Positions 41,093-49,984 of a stretch of DNA of 64,000 nt are shown piece by piece; position 1 is the first letter of the stretch; each line of letters starts with the position of its first letter. The stretch lies in contig NZ_BIXZ01000012.1 of the NCBI RefSeq assembly GCF_005406125.1, forward strand, positions 1-64,000, read 5' to 3'. The stretch is from Haloarcula mannanilytica (GTDB taxonomy: Archaea; Halobacteriota; Halobacteria; Halobacteriales; Haloarculaceae). The notes below the pieces were generated by a model. That model ran no database searches. It saw only the letters and a list, made by a program, of their open reading frames with translations, and was not told where the DNA came from. Both the position numbers and the translations under genes were made by a program.

Positions 41093-41144
41093 GACAGACC
41101 GCGGGACTCGGGAGTGGCAACTCCCTCCCGAGTCCCGCTCTGTC
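41093..41144. terminator. Strong hairpin after the transposase gene
   Basis: GCGGGACTCGGGAG (41101-41114) pairs perfectly with CTCCCGAGTCCCGC (41125-41138) around a 10-base loop, extended outward by GACAGA / TCTGTC across a small bulge. Twenty base pairs, 20 bases after the transposase stop. Probably a transcription stop or the element's end structure. No T-run follows. Confidence 0.5.
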
Positions 41145-41479
41145 ATATCTCAGCCCGACTCCCAGAGCCAATGCCGTATACTCCAGCCGATCCATGCATT
41201 GATCCTGTCGTCCAACCACTAATCTTCGCCACGAAACACCCGTCTTCAACAACATCTCGCTTGTATTTTCGACATCCTCCGAACCTGTGGAAGTTGAGAC
41301 TACGGCGGGTTTAGCGGGGCTGTAATGCGTGGTTTCGGGCGAATTTGTGAGTGGAGGACGCTTAGAATCCCCTCTCAAAGATTTTCTCGTGTCGTACTGC
41401 CAACTGGATCGAGGAATTTCCAAGATTCCCGACAGTGTTGCCACTCAGGAATCCGCATTGCCCAGGACAGAGTACCGCT
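41145..41479. other. Non-coding; left end of the next insertion sequence
   Basis: No gene. GGAAGTTGAGACTAC-GCGGGT at 41290-41311 and the following 30 bases (GGGGCTGTAATGCGTGGTTTCGG) recur at 50229-50280, next to the related transposase pseudogene, and so mark the left end shared by both elements. Confidence 0.55.
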
Positions 41480-43156
41480 CTATCCGATTCCGGTCTCCTT
41501 CTTCAGCAGCGTAAGCGTATTGTCGGCCGTCACAATGGGTGAGTGTTCGTACTCACCCGTCAACTCGACTTGGACGAGCAAATCGACCACTCGCCAAATC
41601 GAGTACAACAAACAGGCGAACGCGAAGTAGAAGAATCGCAGCCCGAAATCCGTCGATGTCGTCGCAGCCATGAACCGCTTAATCGATCGATAGCCACTCT
41701 CGATCTCCCACCGGTGCCCATACTCGCTGAGGAGTCCACCGCCACGGTTGGACATGAACACTGAGTACTGCCGGTGATCATCGTGTTCAGAGTTCTCTTT
41801 GCGTCGGTAGATCAGCGTCGTCTCGTGCCACTCGTTCTTCCCGAGATGGAGTTTGCGGTCGGTCTCGTACCGATCTTGATCCCGCTTGAGCAACCGCTTG
41901 GCCTGGGCTTTCTCGCTCGTCTGCATCCGCTTCGGCACGACGTATGAAAGCCCACGCTGGCTGATCATCTCTAGAATGTGCTGGCTGTCGAACTCCCGAT
42001 CCATCAGGACATTATCGACGTGAACGAGGTCCTCAGCGGAGTCGAGTAGATCTTCAACGATTTCCTTACGTGACTCGCCTTTCCGTACCGGGCGGGCATC
42101 AAGGACGAGCGGGACAGCGTTGCCGACCAGCTGGACTGTCGCCCACTGGTAGGCGTATTCGTCGTTCTTCTCCTTCGTTCCGATAATCTCGTCTTCGTGT
42201 CCCGTCCTATCGCCGGTAAAGGGATCGTCCTCAGTGACGTCGATGGCGACAATACCCGCTCGGAAGAACTCCTCTGTCTCCGCGAGCTTGTTGATGAGCT
42301 GTCGGAGTGCCTGTCGGTACATCTCGCGGATCTGCTTGATGGAGAGATCGCGTATCTGGTCGCGATGACTGTGCCCGAGTGGTGTTCGATCACGCGTCGA
42401 TTCGTGAATGAAACTCCGAGCGCCCTCGTTAGCCGCCAAGTTCTCTCGCAGGCCTAGATAGGTCTGTAAGTCCCAGTAAGCGTGTTCGTGGATTTTACAC
42501 CCCTCGCCACGGTCCAGCGAGAACGCTGGGTAGACGGTTCGGCTGACCTCTTCGGCGACGTCCTCTGTCCGGTCGAGGACGGTCTGATCGTCAAGGTCTG
42601 TCACCTCATCATCGGTATCACGGAGTAGATGGCTGGTGTCGGGTTCGCGGGGAACGGAAAGGCCTGCTTGGGACGCTTTGATCAGGATCGTCCGGGCGGC
42701 CGTCTGCACCGTTTCCCGGAGGTCGGCACTGAAGCGCTTGTTCCAGCTGCGCCACAGCGTCGACTGGTCGGGAACTGTCTGTAAGTCTAATCGCTGACGT
42801 AGGTCGGGATGTGTCTCGAGGTGCGTGACGAGAGAGGTCTCGTGCGCCCAGCCGTGAAGGGCTTTGATCAGGAACGCCCGGAACAACTGCTCTATCTCAT
42901 ACCGTGTATGGCCAGCGTAGCGGTCGTGAGCATCGAACTCGACGTAGGCCAGCGGCCAGTGACAGACGAATTCCTCGACGGACTCGTGCGCCTCGTGGTC
43001 GAACCAGACGCTTGCGAGGACGTGCACATCTTCGGCGAGCCCGCCTGTCGAACTGTGGTCGTACAGCGGCGTGTCCGTATAGGCGGGCCAAGCGTAGAAG
43101 GAGTTCTGTGCGATACGTCGAAAGACAGCGCGACGCGAGGAGGGTGTGCTTACCAT
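41480..43156 (-). CDS. DDE transposase of a second large insertion-sequence type, intact copy
   Basis: A 558-residue transposase. It has an N-terminal region typical of this family (RRIAQNSFYAWPAYTDTPLYDHSS), LRQRLDLQTVPDQSTLWRSWNKRF, the first Asp in AGIVAIDVTEDDPF, NVLMDREFDSQHILEMIS and YGHRWEIESGYRSIKRFMAATTS, then LRFFYFAFACLLYSIWRVVDLL. The order and final motif place it with IS4-like DDE transposases. A related, broken copy in the same orientation is at 50425-52090. The two bracket the redox island. Confidence 0.85.
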   Translation of the reverse strand: MVSTPSSRRAVFRRIAQNSFYAWPAYTDTPLYDHSSTGGLAEDVHVLASVWFDHEAHESVEEFVCHWPLAYVEFDAHDRYAGHTRYEIEQLFRAFLIKALHGWAHETSLVTHLETHPDLRQRLDLQTVPDQSTLWRSWNKRFSADLRETVQTAARTILIKASQAGLSVPREPDTSHLLRDTDDEVTDLDDQTVLDRTEDVAEEVSRTVYPAFSLDRGEGCKIHEHAYWDLQTYLGLRENLAANEGARSFIHESTRDRTPLGHSHRDQIRDLSIKQIREMYRQALRQLINKLAETEEFFRAGIVAIDVTEDDPFTGDRTGHEDEIIGTKEKNDEYAYQWATVQLVGNAVPLVLDARPVRKGESRKEIVEDLLDSAEDLVHVDNVLMDREFDSQHILEMISQRGLSYVVPKRMQTSEKAQAKRLLKRDQDRYETDRKLHLGKNEWHETTLIYRRKENSEHDDHRQYSVFMSNRGGGLLSEYGHRWEIESGYRSIKRFMAATTSTDFGLRFFYFAFACLLYSIWRVVDLLVQVELTGEYEHSPIVTADNTLTLLKKETGIG

Positions 43157-43269
43157 CTGAGCAGCGATGTTCGAATGGTAATGAGCGCTTGTTTTGGGTA
43201 TCTACTCGAAAGCTGCTGTAGAACGTATTGATCGTCTCGATATCGTTCAATCTCAATTTGTGTTGGCCG

Positions 43270-44247
43270 TTACTCGTGCGTGGTTACTTCGATCGGTTCG
43301 TAGGGTTCTTCGAGGTACTCGATATCCGAGTCCGACAGGTCGATATCGAGCGCCTCGACCGCTTGTTCGAGGTGTTCGACGCTCGTCGTCCCGACGATCG
43401 GTGCGTCGACGACGCCCTTGTGGAAGTGCCACGCCAGGGCGATCTGCGCCATCGTCACGCCGTTCTCCTCGGCGAGTTCTTCCACTCGCTCGTTGATCTC
43501 GATGCCACCACCTTCTCGGTAGGGATGGTCGTAGAGCGGGTCGTGGGTCTCGCCGCGTGTGGTCGCGTCCATCTCCTCGTGAGGACGCGTGAGGTAACCG
43601 TGGGCGAGCGGCGACCACGGGAGAACACCGATGCCCTCCTTCTCGCAGAGGGGCAACATCTCGCGCTCTTCCTCCCGATAGGCCAGCGCGTAGTGGTTCT
43701 GCATCGTCTGGAACCGTTCAAGGCCGAGACGGTCACTGGTTTGCAGCGCTTTCTGGAACTGGTGCGCCCACATAGACGAGGCACCAATGTATCGGACCTG
43801 ATTGCGGCGGACCGCGTCGTCAAGGGCTCGTAGCGTCTCCTCTATCGGCGTATCGTAGTCCCACCGATGGATCTGATAGAGGTCGACGGTATCCATCCCC
43901 AACCTGTCAAGTGAGTGTTGGTTTTCTTGCTCGATGGTCTTCCGAGACAGTCCCGCCGCGTTCCGGTGGTCCGTCGCGCCCGGGAACCGCACTTTGGTCG
44001 CGACGACCTGCTCGTCCCGGTCGTAGTCCGAAAGGACGTTCCCCAAGATCTGTTCGCTCGTGCCGCTGGAGTAGACGTTGGCGGTGTCGAAGAAGTTGAT
44101 ACCAAGGTCGATCGCTCGCTCGATGATCTCACGGCCCTCTTCTTCTCCGAGGATCCAATCCTCTTGCGCGTTCGATCCGAAGCTCATGCAGCCGAGACAG
44201 ATCTTCGAGACCTCCATCCCGGTTGAGCCGAGTGTCGTGTACTCCAT
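43270..44247 (-). CDS. Aldo-keto reductase
   Basis: A 325-residue NADPH-dependent oxidoreductase of the AKR superfamily (YghZ/AKR11-13-like). Motifs are MEYTTLGSTGMEVSKICLGCMSFG, INFFDTANVYSSGTSEQILG (catalytic Asp and Tyr), ATKVRFPG (Lys) and VDLYQIHRWDYDTPIEETLRALDD (His). It begins one base after the cupin stop, so the two genes are one operon from the promoter at 44.69 kb. The substrate is unknown; the island suggests sugar or carbonyl metabolism. Confidence 0.9.
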   Translation of the reverse strand: MEYTTLGSTGMEVSKICLGCMSFGSNAQEDWILGEEEGREIIERAIDLGINFFDTANVYSSGTSEQILGNVLSDYDRDEQVVATKVRFPGATDHRNAAGLSRKTIEQENQHSLDRLGMDTVDLYQIHRWDYDTPIEETLRALDDAVRRNQVRYIGASSMWAHQFQKALQTSDRLGLERFQTMQNHYALAYREEEREMLPLCEKEGIGVLPWSPLAHGYLTRPHEEMDATTRGETHDPLYDHPYREGGGIEINERVEELAEENGVTMAQIALAWHFHKGVVDAPIVGTTSVEHLEQAVEALDIDLSDSDIEYLEEPYEPIEVTTHE

Positions 44248-44628
44248 TCAGGGGGCCTCCTGGATCGTCAATTCACCGTCGTCCGGTTCGGCGAGGAAGT
44301 AGACGTGGCTGAACTCGCTGCCGGCATCCTCGCTCGTCCCGTGCCAGTGTTCCTCCCCGGGTTCGAAGACAACCAGATCCCCTTCCGACACTTCACGCTC
44401 TTCCTCGCGGTTGCCGACCATCCCGACGCCCCCGGTAACGTACAGAATCTGCACGCCGGCGTGGGCGTGAAACTTGGTGCGCTCGCCCGGACGGAACGTC
44501 ACTTCTGCGGCGCTGACGGTCGTCCCGTCGAAGGCATTCTCGACACCATCGGTAATCAGCGGCGAGCCGACTTGCACTGGGTGGTCCGATTCTTCCCTGT
44601 CCGCGGACGGAACGTTGGTAACGTCCAT
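44248..44628 (-). CDS. Single-domain cupin protein
   Basis: A 126-residue cupin. Motif 1 is GERTKFHAHAGVQILYVTGGVGMVG (two His, Glu replaced by Gln) and motif 2 GDLVVFEPGEEHWHGTSE. Small cupins bind a metal and act as dioxygenases, isomerases or sensors of small ligands. First gene of the cupin/AKR operon, with its own promoter overlapping the 3-prime end of the MFS gene. The promoter shares the island element. Confidence 0.85.
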   Translation of the reverse strand: MDVTNVPSADREESDHPVQVGSPLITDGVENAFDGTTVSAAEVTFRPGERTKFHAHAGVQILYVTGGVGMVGNREEEREVSEGDLVVFEPGEEHWHGTSEDAGSEFSHVYFLAEPDDGELTIQEAP

Positions 44629-44667
44629 GATTCGGTTCTAATTGAGGACAGTCAGTTGCTTGAGTCC

Positions 44668-44695
44668 GATGCTATCTTGAAGCGCAATTTAAATA
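44668..44695 (-). promoter_or_regulatory. Cupin/AKR promoter with the island element
   Basis: Read on the minus strand: TATTTAAAT (TATA) followed by GCGCTTCAAGATAGCATC. The same element next to TATA precedes the SDR, alcohol dehydrogenase and HTH-10 genes. About 40 bases from the cupin start. Confidence 0.6.
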
Positions 44696-45903
44696 CCGAC
44701 GCTGTGTTCAGACGCAGTCCCCCAATAGAAGAGGGCAACTCCGACGACAGTGATAACGCTCAGACTGACAAGCGGGGCGGTGTAGCTGCCTGTGATCCTG
44801 CGTAGCGCGCTAACGGCGAGCGGTGCGAGGAAGGCCGACCCTGCGATCGCGGTGTTGAGGAGCCCGACAGTCGCGGTTGCATTCTCGGTCCCAAAGCGCC
44901 CGAGGACTATCGGTGACCAGAGAGCAGCGAGCGTCCCGTTGCCGATTCCAAACCCTACAAGAACGACGTAGAGTGACAGTCGCGACCCGATAGCAGGGAG
45001 CACGACGACGCAGGCGGCAGCGAGAATGACACATGCAGCGAACACGTCACGCTGACCGACGTGGTCGCCGATGAATCCCCCGCCGACGCGGGCGACGATG
45101 CTGACGCCGCCGACGATGCCGAACGCGCCAGCGGCCACGGCGGCGTCGATGCCGTTCGCGGTGAGGATATCGACGATCTGCGAGGAGAGGACGTAGTACC
45201 AGGCCCAGAGGAGTGCGTACCCGACCGTGGCAACGAGAAACCGGGTGTCGCCGACGCGCCAGCGGAGCCACTTGAAGTCGACATCGGGGGCGTCGATCGA
45301 CTCGCCGGGCGGTCGCCGGTAGACGAGACTCGACACGAGGACGACGAGTGCGGCCGTCCCGGTAACTGCGGCGAAGGCGACGCGAAAGTCAACGCGGTCG
45401 AACAGCCAGAGCCACACGAACGGAAAGGTGAGCACGCCGAGCCCGTTGCCCGTCAGGGTGATGCCCATCGCACTCCCCTCGTAGGCGTCGAACCACTGCG
45501 GGATGAGTGAGACGACAACAATGAACGCGGTACCCGCGGTCATCCCGAGGAGTGCGAACACGGCAAGCACGCCCACATACGAGTCGACGATTTGAAAACC
45601 AGCGGCGACGGTCGCCAGTCCGACGCCAGCCGCCACAACCACCGGTCGCAGCGGGAACCGCGCCGCGACCACACCGAAGACGCCGCCCGAAATCAGGAAC
45701 ACCGCCGTCGTAATCGAAAACACCGACGAGACCTGTAGCCCGGAGAGACCGAACGCTGTGGAGAGTCGACTCGCGTAGACGGTGAACGTGAAGAGCGTCC
45801 CCCAGATGGTGGTGAGCATACAAACACCCAAAGCGACGAGCACCCAGCCCTGTGCAGAGTCAAGTGCTTCCTCGCGTGCCGTGGATTCCTCAGTTCTTGT
45901 CAT
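44689..45903 (-). CDS. Major facilitator superfamily transporter
   Basis: A 404-residue membrane protein with 12 predicted hydrophobic spans, starting in a cytoplasmic acidic tail (MTRTEESTAREEALDS) and then WVLVALGVCMLTTIWGTLFTF. Loop motif GVVAARFPLRPVV between spans 2 and 3 and GDHVGQRDVFAACVIL between 8 and 9 are MFS signatures. The closest general type is oxalate/formate antiporter-like MFS. It follows the SDR gene by 21 bases and is probably co-transcribed with it. Confidence 0.85.
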   Translation of the reverse strand: MTRTEESTAREEALDSAQGWVLVALGVCMLTTIWGTLFTFTVYASRLSTAFGLSGLQVSSVFSITTAVFLISGGVFGVVAARFPLRPVVVAAGVGLATVAAGFQIVDSYVGVLAVFALLGMTAGTAFIVVVSLIPQWFDAYEGSAMGITLTGNGLGVLTFPFVWLWLFDRVDFRVAFAAVTGTAALVVLVSSLVYRRPPGESIDAPDVDFKWLRWRVGDTRFLVATVGYALLWAWYYVLSSQIVDILTANGIDAAVAAGAFGIVGGVSIVARVGGGFIGDHVGQRDVFAACVILAAACVVVLPAIGSRLSLYVVLVGFGIGNGTLAALWSPIVLGRFGTENATATVGLLNTAIAGSAFLAPLAVSALRRITGSYTAPLVSLSVITVVGVALFYWGTASEHSVGI

Positions 45904-45924
45904 AGTCTGTTCTTCGAAAGTTCC

Positions 45925-46812
45925 CTACGCGTCGTCGTACGCCATCGATGTTGAGAGGCCACGGTAGGCGTCGATTTGCTCCTGGAGTTCGGCGACTTTC
46001 CCCTCGGCGAGTTCGATCGCGTCTTCACCAGCGATGAACCGACGCGGCGGGTCGTCCTCGCCGGCGATCTCGACCAGTGCATCCGCCAGCTTGGCCGGGT
46101 CGTTCGGCTGCTGGCCGTCTTGGTTTTCCCACCACTCCATCTGCTCCGCGCGGCGCTCGTCGTAGTCGTCGATGGCGGGGTCCGTGAACGGCATCGATTC
46201 TTCTGCGGTGAGGGTCGTGCGGAACCAGCCCGGATTGACGACGGTCGTATCGATGCCGAAGGGCTCGACCTCGTCGTGCAGGGCGTCCATCCACCCTTCG
46301 AGACCGAACTTCGAGACGGCGTAGGCGGAACTGAACGCGAATCCGGACAAGCCAGCACCCGAGGAAATCGAGATGACATGGCCATAGCGCTGGTCGCGCA
46401 TGACTGGGAGGACAGCGCGGGTGACGTGCATCGCACCGAAGAGGTTGACCTCCAGCTGGTCTCTGATCTCCGCCATCCCCGTCTCCTCGAAAAAGCCCTT
46501 GTAGGAGACGCCGGCGTTGTTGACCAGCACGTCGATCCGGCCGAAGCGGTCCACGGCGGCCTCGGTGGCTGATTCGGCGGCGGCGGGCTCCGTGACGTCG
46601 AGTTCTGCGACCATTCGGTCCTCGGACTCGTCGACGGCCCCGGCCACAGCGCTGGTGTCCCGGCCGGTCGCCACGACCGCGTGTCCCGCGTCCAGGGCGG
46701 CGCTGGCGAACTCGGCACCCAGACCGCGGCTCGCACCCGTGATGAACCAGACCTGGCCGTCGAGCCCGGGCTCCGACGGGGATCCGGACTCGGACTCGGG
46801 AGTCGGTGACAT
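45925..46812 (-). CDS. Short-chain dehydrogenase/reductase
   Basis: A 295-residue classical SDR. Cofactor site TGASRGLGAEFASAALDAGH (TGxxxGxG), the ATGRD end of strand beta-2 favours NADP, NNAGVSYKG in the core, catalytic SSGAGLSGFAFSSAYAVSKFG (Ser, Tyr-x-x-x-Lys) and PGWFRTTL. A long acidic N-terminal tail (MSPTPESESGSPSEPG) is typical for halophiles. First gene of the SDR-MFS operon; its promoter at 46.86 kb carries the island element. Confidence 0.88.
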   Translation of the reverse strand: MSPTPESESGSPSEPGLDGQVWFITGASRGLGAEFASAALDAGHAVVATGRDTSAVAGAVDESEDRMVAELDVTEPAAAESATEAAVDRFGRIDVLVNNAGVSYKGFFEETGMAEIRDQLEVNLFGAMHVTRAVLPVMRDQRYGHVISISSGAGLSGFAFSSAYAVSKFGLEGWMDALHDEVEPFGIDTTVVNPGWFRTTLTAEESMPFTDPAIDDYDERRAEQMEWWENQDGQQPNDPAKLADALVEIAGEDDPPRRFIAGEDAIELAEGKVAELQEQIDAYRGLSTSMAYDDA

Positions 46813-46846
46813 CTATTGACCGGTGGGTGCTACAGCCAATAGGGCT

Positions 46847-46874
46847 GGTGCTATCCAGAAAGTGTATTTAAGTA
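46847..46874 (-). promoter_or_regulatory. SDR/MFS promoter with the island element
   Basis: Minus strand: ACTTAAATA (TATA) then CACTTTCTGGATAGCACC, matching the element at 44668, 49013 and 50049. The expected transcription start lies about 30 bases before the SDR start codon. Confidence 0.6.
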
Positions 46875-46882
46875 CGAGCCCG

Positions 46883-47803
46883 TTACAGTTGTCTGACGAC
46901 TTCTGCAGGCACTCCCGCGACGACGGTGTTGGCAGGCACGTCGTTCGTTACGACGGCACCAGCGGCCACGACCGAATTTTCACCGATCGTCACATCGGGC
47001 AGTATCGTCGCCCCGGCACCAATCCACGCATTGCGTTCGATAACGACCTCCCCTGGCACCAGCGTCTTTCGACGATCCGGTTCCACCGGGTGACTTTCGG
47101 ACGTAATACTCACGTTCGCACTGATCAGGACCTCGTCTTCGATGGTGATACCTCCCAAGTCCAGAAACGAGTAGGCGTGATTGATGAAGACGTTACGCCC
47201 CAGGCTGGTGTGTTTTCCAACGTTGATGTGAAACGGTGGAAAAATCGTGGTGCTCTCGTCGACTTCTTCCCGAATAATCCTCCCCAGGTAGTGGCGTATC
47301 TCGTCGATGTCTGTCGCCGCATTCAGCTTCCTCATCAGGCCTATCGTTCTCTCTACTTCCTCGAAGACCTTCGGATACTCCGGGTCATTTAGTGGGACCG
47401 GCTCACCGGCTTTCATCCGATCGAAGATATCTCTCGGGCGGACCCGGACCGTCGCGGACCGGGCTCGCTCGCTGACCATCGAGTCGAGGTACGGGCAGCC
47501 TTCGTACTTCGTGCGGTAGGCGTCGTCGATGCGGTCGTTCAGTGCCTCGTCCTCTACCGACTCAAACGAGACGTCCTTCGTCTTCCCGGCCGCCTCGATC
47601 CGCCCGGCGTTTTCCCGAACGGCAGCCTGGTACCAACTCGAATCCTGACCGTTACAGGCGCGCACGTAGAGATCGCCCTCTACAGCGACGCTCCAGATCC
47701 ACGTTGGTGTGCCGTGGGTTTCGCCGTCCTCACGGAACGGTGCAATGTGCAAGTCATCAGACTCGACGATCTCGGTCAGTTCGTCTTCTGGCCATTGATT
47801 CAT
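46883..47803 (-). CDS. Fusion of a DUF2255-like domain and a left-handed beta-helix acetyltransferase
   Basis: A 306-residue protein with two domains. Residues 1-120 (MNQWPEDELTEIVESDDLHIAPF, TWIWSVAVEGDLYVRACNGQDSSWYQAAVRENAGRI) look like DUF2255, a small flavin-reductase-like beta domain. Residues 125-306 form a maltose/galactoside O-acetyltransferase: NVGKHTSLGRNVFINHAYSFLDLGGITIED, SHPVEPDRR, GEVVIERNAWIGAGATILPDVTIGENSVVAAGAVVTNDVP. Both are normally separate proteins. The gene may have its own promoter, since GCTATCTGA at 47873 weakly recalls the island element. Confidence 0.8.
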   Translation of the reverse strand: MNQWPEDELTEIVESDDLHIAPFREDGETHGTPTWIWSVAVEGDLYVRACNGQDSSWYQAAVRENAGRIEAAGKTKDVSFESVEDEALNDRIDDAYRTKYEGCPYLDSMVSERARSATVRVRPRDIFDRMKAGEPVPLNDPEYPKVFEEVERTIGLMRKLNAATDIDEIRHYLGRIIREEVDESTTIFPPFHINVGKHTSLGRNVFINHAYSFLDLGGITIEDEVLISANVSITSESHPVEPDRRKTLVPGEVVIERNAWIGAGATILPDVTIGENSVVAAGAVVTNDVPANTVVAGVPAEVVRQL

Positions 47804-47925
47804 TGTTGAGATTTGCTCGAAATTGATGGAAGCATACTCGGGTTCGGTCCCAGTTGTAGTGGCGTTGGATCAGCTATCTGACTCTCGGTCGTACATTATC
47901 TGTGAGCTAGAGGGGATATGGCACT

Positions 47926-48969
47926 TTATTCGTCGAGATCTACCATAACCTTGATCGCCTCTCGATCGTCCATCGCCTCGTAGCCCTCCGAGACGCCGTC
48001 GAGGTCGACTGTCTTCGTGAAGATGGGTGACGGATCGAGAGTTCCCTGGAGAACATCCTCCATTAATTCCTCGGCGTAGTTCCGAACGGCCGCAGGACCA
48101 CCGGTATACGAGGCGTTCTTAAAGAACAGTTGCTCGACGAAGCCGGCACTCTCGAGGTGGGGGACGCCGACGTAGCCGATATTCCCGCCCGGACGGACGA
48201 CGTTCGCGGCGGTCTCCAGTGCGGACTCCGCGCCGACACATTCGAGAACGTGGTTCGCACCGCCGTAGGTGAGCTCATGGATCTCTTCGATTGCTTCGTC
48301 GCCGCGAGCGGAGACGACCTCCGTCGCGCCGAACTTCCGGGCGAGTTCGAGGCGATCCTCGTGGTGGCCCGCCGCAATGATTCGCTCTGCGCCGAGGCGT
48401 CGCGCCGCGAGCACGCCACAGAGGCCGACCGCACCGTCACCGATCACGACGGCCGTGTCACCAGACTCAACGTCAGCACTGACAGCGGCGTGATGCCCCG
48501 TCGCCATCACGTCCGTCAGCGGGAGTAGGGCTTCGAGCGCGTCCTCGTCGTCGGCGTATCGGTCGGGAACGCGAACGAGGGTGCCGTTGGCGAACGGCAC
48601 GCGGAGCTTCTCGGCCTGTGCACCCGTCCTGCCGTGTGGACCCAGGAACTCCCTGTTCACGCAGGCGGGGTGGAGCCCCTTGCGGCAGAACTCACACTCC
48701 CCGCAACTAATCGAGAACGGAGCGAAGACACGGTCTCCAGGCCGGACGTGGCGTACCTCGTCACCGACCTCTTCGACGATCCCCATCGGTTCGTGGCCGA
48801 CGCGAGCGCCGTCCTCGTGGTCCTCCTCGCCGCGGTAGAACCACAGGTCTGAGCCGCAGATAGCGGTGTGCGTGATGCGGACGACTGCGTCTGTTGGTTC
48901 CTCAATTTCCGGTTCGGGTCGCTCTTCGATACGGATGTCACCTGGCCCGTGATAGACTGCTGCCTTCAT
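47926..48969 (-). CDS. Zinc-dependent alcohol dehydrogenase (MDR family)
   Basis: A 347-residue medium-chain dehydrogenase. Catalytic zinc ligands in TAICGSDLWFYRG and GHEPMGIVEEVG; structural zinc knot CGECEFCRKGLHPAC; Rossmann GDGAVGLCGVLAARRLGAERII. The DVMATGHHAA helix and GANHVLECVG are typical. The start at 48969 (MKAAVYHGPGD) is preferred to 49023, which adds 18 residues within the promoter region. Monocistronic, with the island element at its promoter. Confidence 0.9.
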   Translation of the reverse strand: MKAAVYHGPGDIRIEERPEPEIEEPTDAVVRITHTAICGSDLWFYRGEEDHEDGARVGHEPMGIVEEVGDEVRHVRPGDRVFAPFSISCGECEFCRKGLHPACVNREFLGPHGRTGAQAEKLRVPFANGTLVRVPDRYADDEDALEALLPLTDVMATGHHAAVSADVESGDTAVVIGDGAVGLCGVLAARRLGAERIIAAGHHEDRLELARKFGATEVVSARGDEAIEEIHELTYGGANHVLECVGAESALETAANVVRPGGNIGYVGVPHLESAGFVEQLFFKNASYTGGPAAVRNYAEELMEDVLQGTLDPSPIFTKTVDLDGVSEGYEAMDDREAIKVMVDLDE

Positions 48970-49012
48970 CGTTGAATCCAATCTCACGTGGGGGGCTGGA
49001 GCGCATAGGTTC

Positions 49013-49040
49013 GATGCCATCAAGAAAGTTCATTTATATA
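49013..49040 (-). promoter_or_regulatory. Alcohol dehydrogenase promoter with the island element
   Basis: Minus strand: TATATAAAT (TATA), GAACTTTCTTGATGGCATC. The core CTTTCTTGATGGCATC differs from the SDR copy at few positions. About 45 bases before the start codon. Confidence 0.6.
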
Positions 49041-49194
49041 GTCCATAGACCGGGCGGGAGTTTTCGACGAACATCGACTAGTTATTGACCGGTATCGACT
49101 GGTGGGACATTTGATGAAGAGTTGATGTGACCGTGCAGTCGAGTTCAGTACTTCGGCAGTGGCAGAAACGTGTTCACGCTAGTTCCTGCGAAGC

Positions 49195-49240
49195 CTGTGC
49201 ACGAGGGTTCCCTCGCCTCCTTTCGTCTGCCCGTGCACAG
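49195..49240. terminator. Nested hairpins downstream of the HTH-10 gene
   Basis: CTGTGCACG (49195-49203) pairs with CGTGCACAG (49232-49240); inside lies GAGGGTTCCCTC (49203-49214). Positioned 70-115 bases after the stop of the leftward HTH-10 gene, in an otherwise empty gap, so it may end that transcript. Confidence 0.35.
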
Positions 49241-49309
49241 TGTTAGCTGTTCTGCTGCGCTCAATACAGTCCAAAAACACTTCGAGAGATCGCTCGAACG
49301 AGTGGCCCG

Positions 49310-49984
49310 CTACTGCGCGAGGATCTCCAGACGGGGAGAGGGGCCGAGTGTTGCAGAGATGAGTTGGCTCTCGGCGCGGTTGAGAAGGTCCGACAACGAG
49401 GGCTGGGAGATATCCATCTCGTCCGCGAGCTCTTTAGCGGTCGTCTGGCGTGGCTGTTCGTAATAGCCACGAGACAGCGCGAGTGATAGCGCCTCGTATT
49501 GTCGCTCCGTCAATCCATACGGCACCGAATCCTCGGATGTCGAAGGGTCCTGCGTAATTGAGAGAATCTCGACCGAGATGCCGTGCTCCTCACAGCTGGT
49601 CTGAAACATCTTGAACGCGGGATAGTCTTTGAAGACTTTCTGCTCGTACCACCCCTCTGGAGTAATGCGTATCGCGTCGACAAGCCCTGCATCAGGCGTA
49701 TCTTCGAACGCGTTCGCGACCGACTCTCTCAGTACGACAGTTAGTTTGTAGACCTCCTTCCCCCTCGCAGTTCCGATATCGGTCGCTTCGATTATTTCAT
49801 CGAGTTCTAGGAACTGGTCTTCGGAGAGGGATTCAGTGGCGTCGATCTCGACGACGAACCGTTGGACGCCCTGTTCCAGTCCGAGTACGTGTGGGCACTG
49901 TACCTCGTCGATCTGTGGCAGTTCAGCGACGCTAACGAGTGGTAACAACGGCGAACGGAGATGGACTTCGGCAGTGATCGTCAT
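49310..49984 (-). CDS. HTH-10 (bacterio-opsin-activator-like) regulator
   Basis: A 224-residue regulator. The N-terminal 150 residues form a beta-rich sensor domain. The C-terminal HTH-10 domain reads YGLTERQYEALSLALSRGYYEQPRQTTAKELADEMDISQPSLSDLLNRAESQL. Such proteins usually control neighbouring metabolic genes in haloarchaea. It is the last gene of the island and its own promoter carries the element shared with three other island promoters, so it is the natural candidate to bind it. Confidence 0.88.
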   Translation of the reverse strand: MTITAEVHLRSPLLPLVSVAELPQIDEVQCPHVLGLEQGVQRFVVEIDATESLSEDQFLELDEIIEATDIGTARGKEVYKLTVVLRESVANAFEDTPDAGLVDAIRITPEGWYEQKVFKDYPAFKMFQTSCEEHGISVEILSITQDPSTSEDSVPYGLTERQYEALSLALSRGYYEQPRQTTAKELADEMDISQPSLSDLLNRAESQLISATLGPSPRLEILAQ

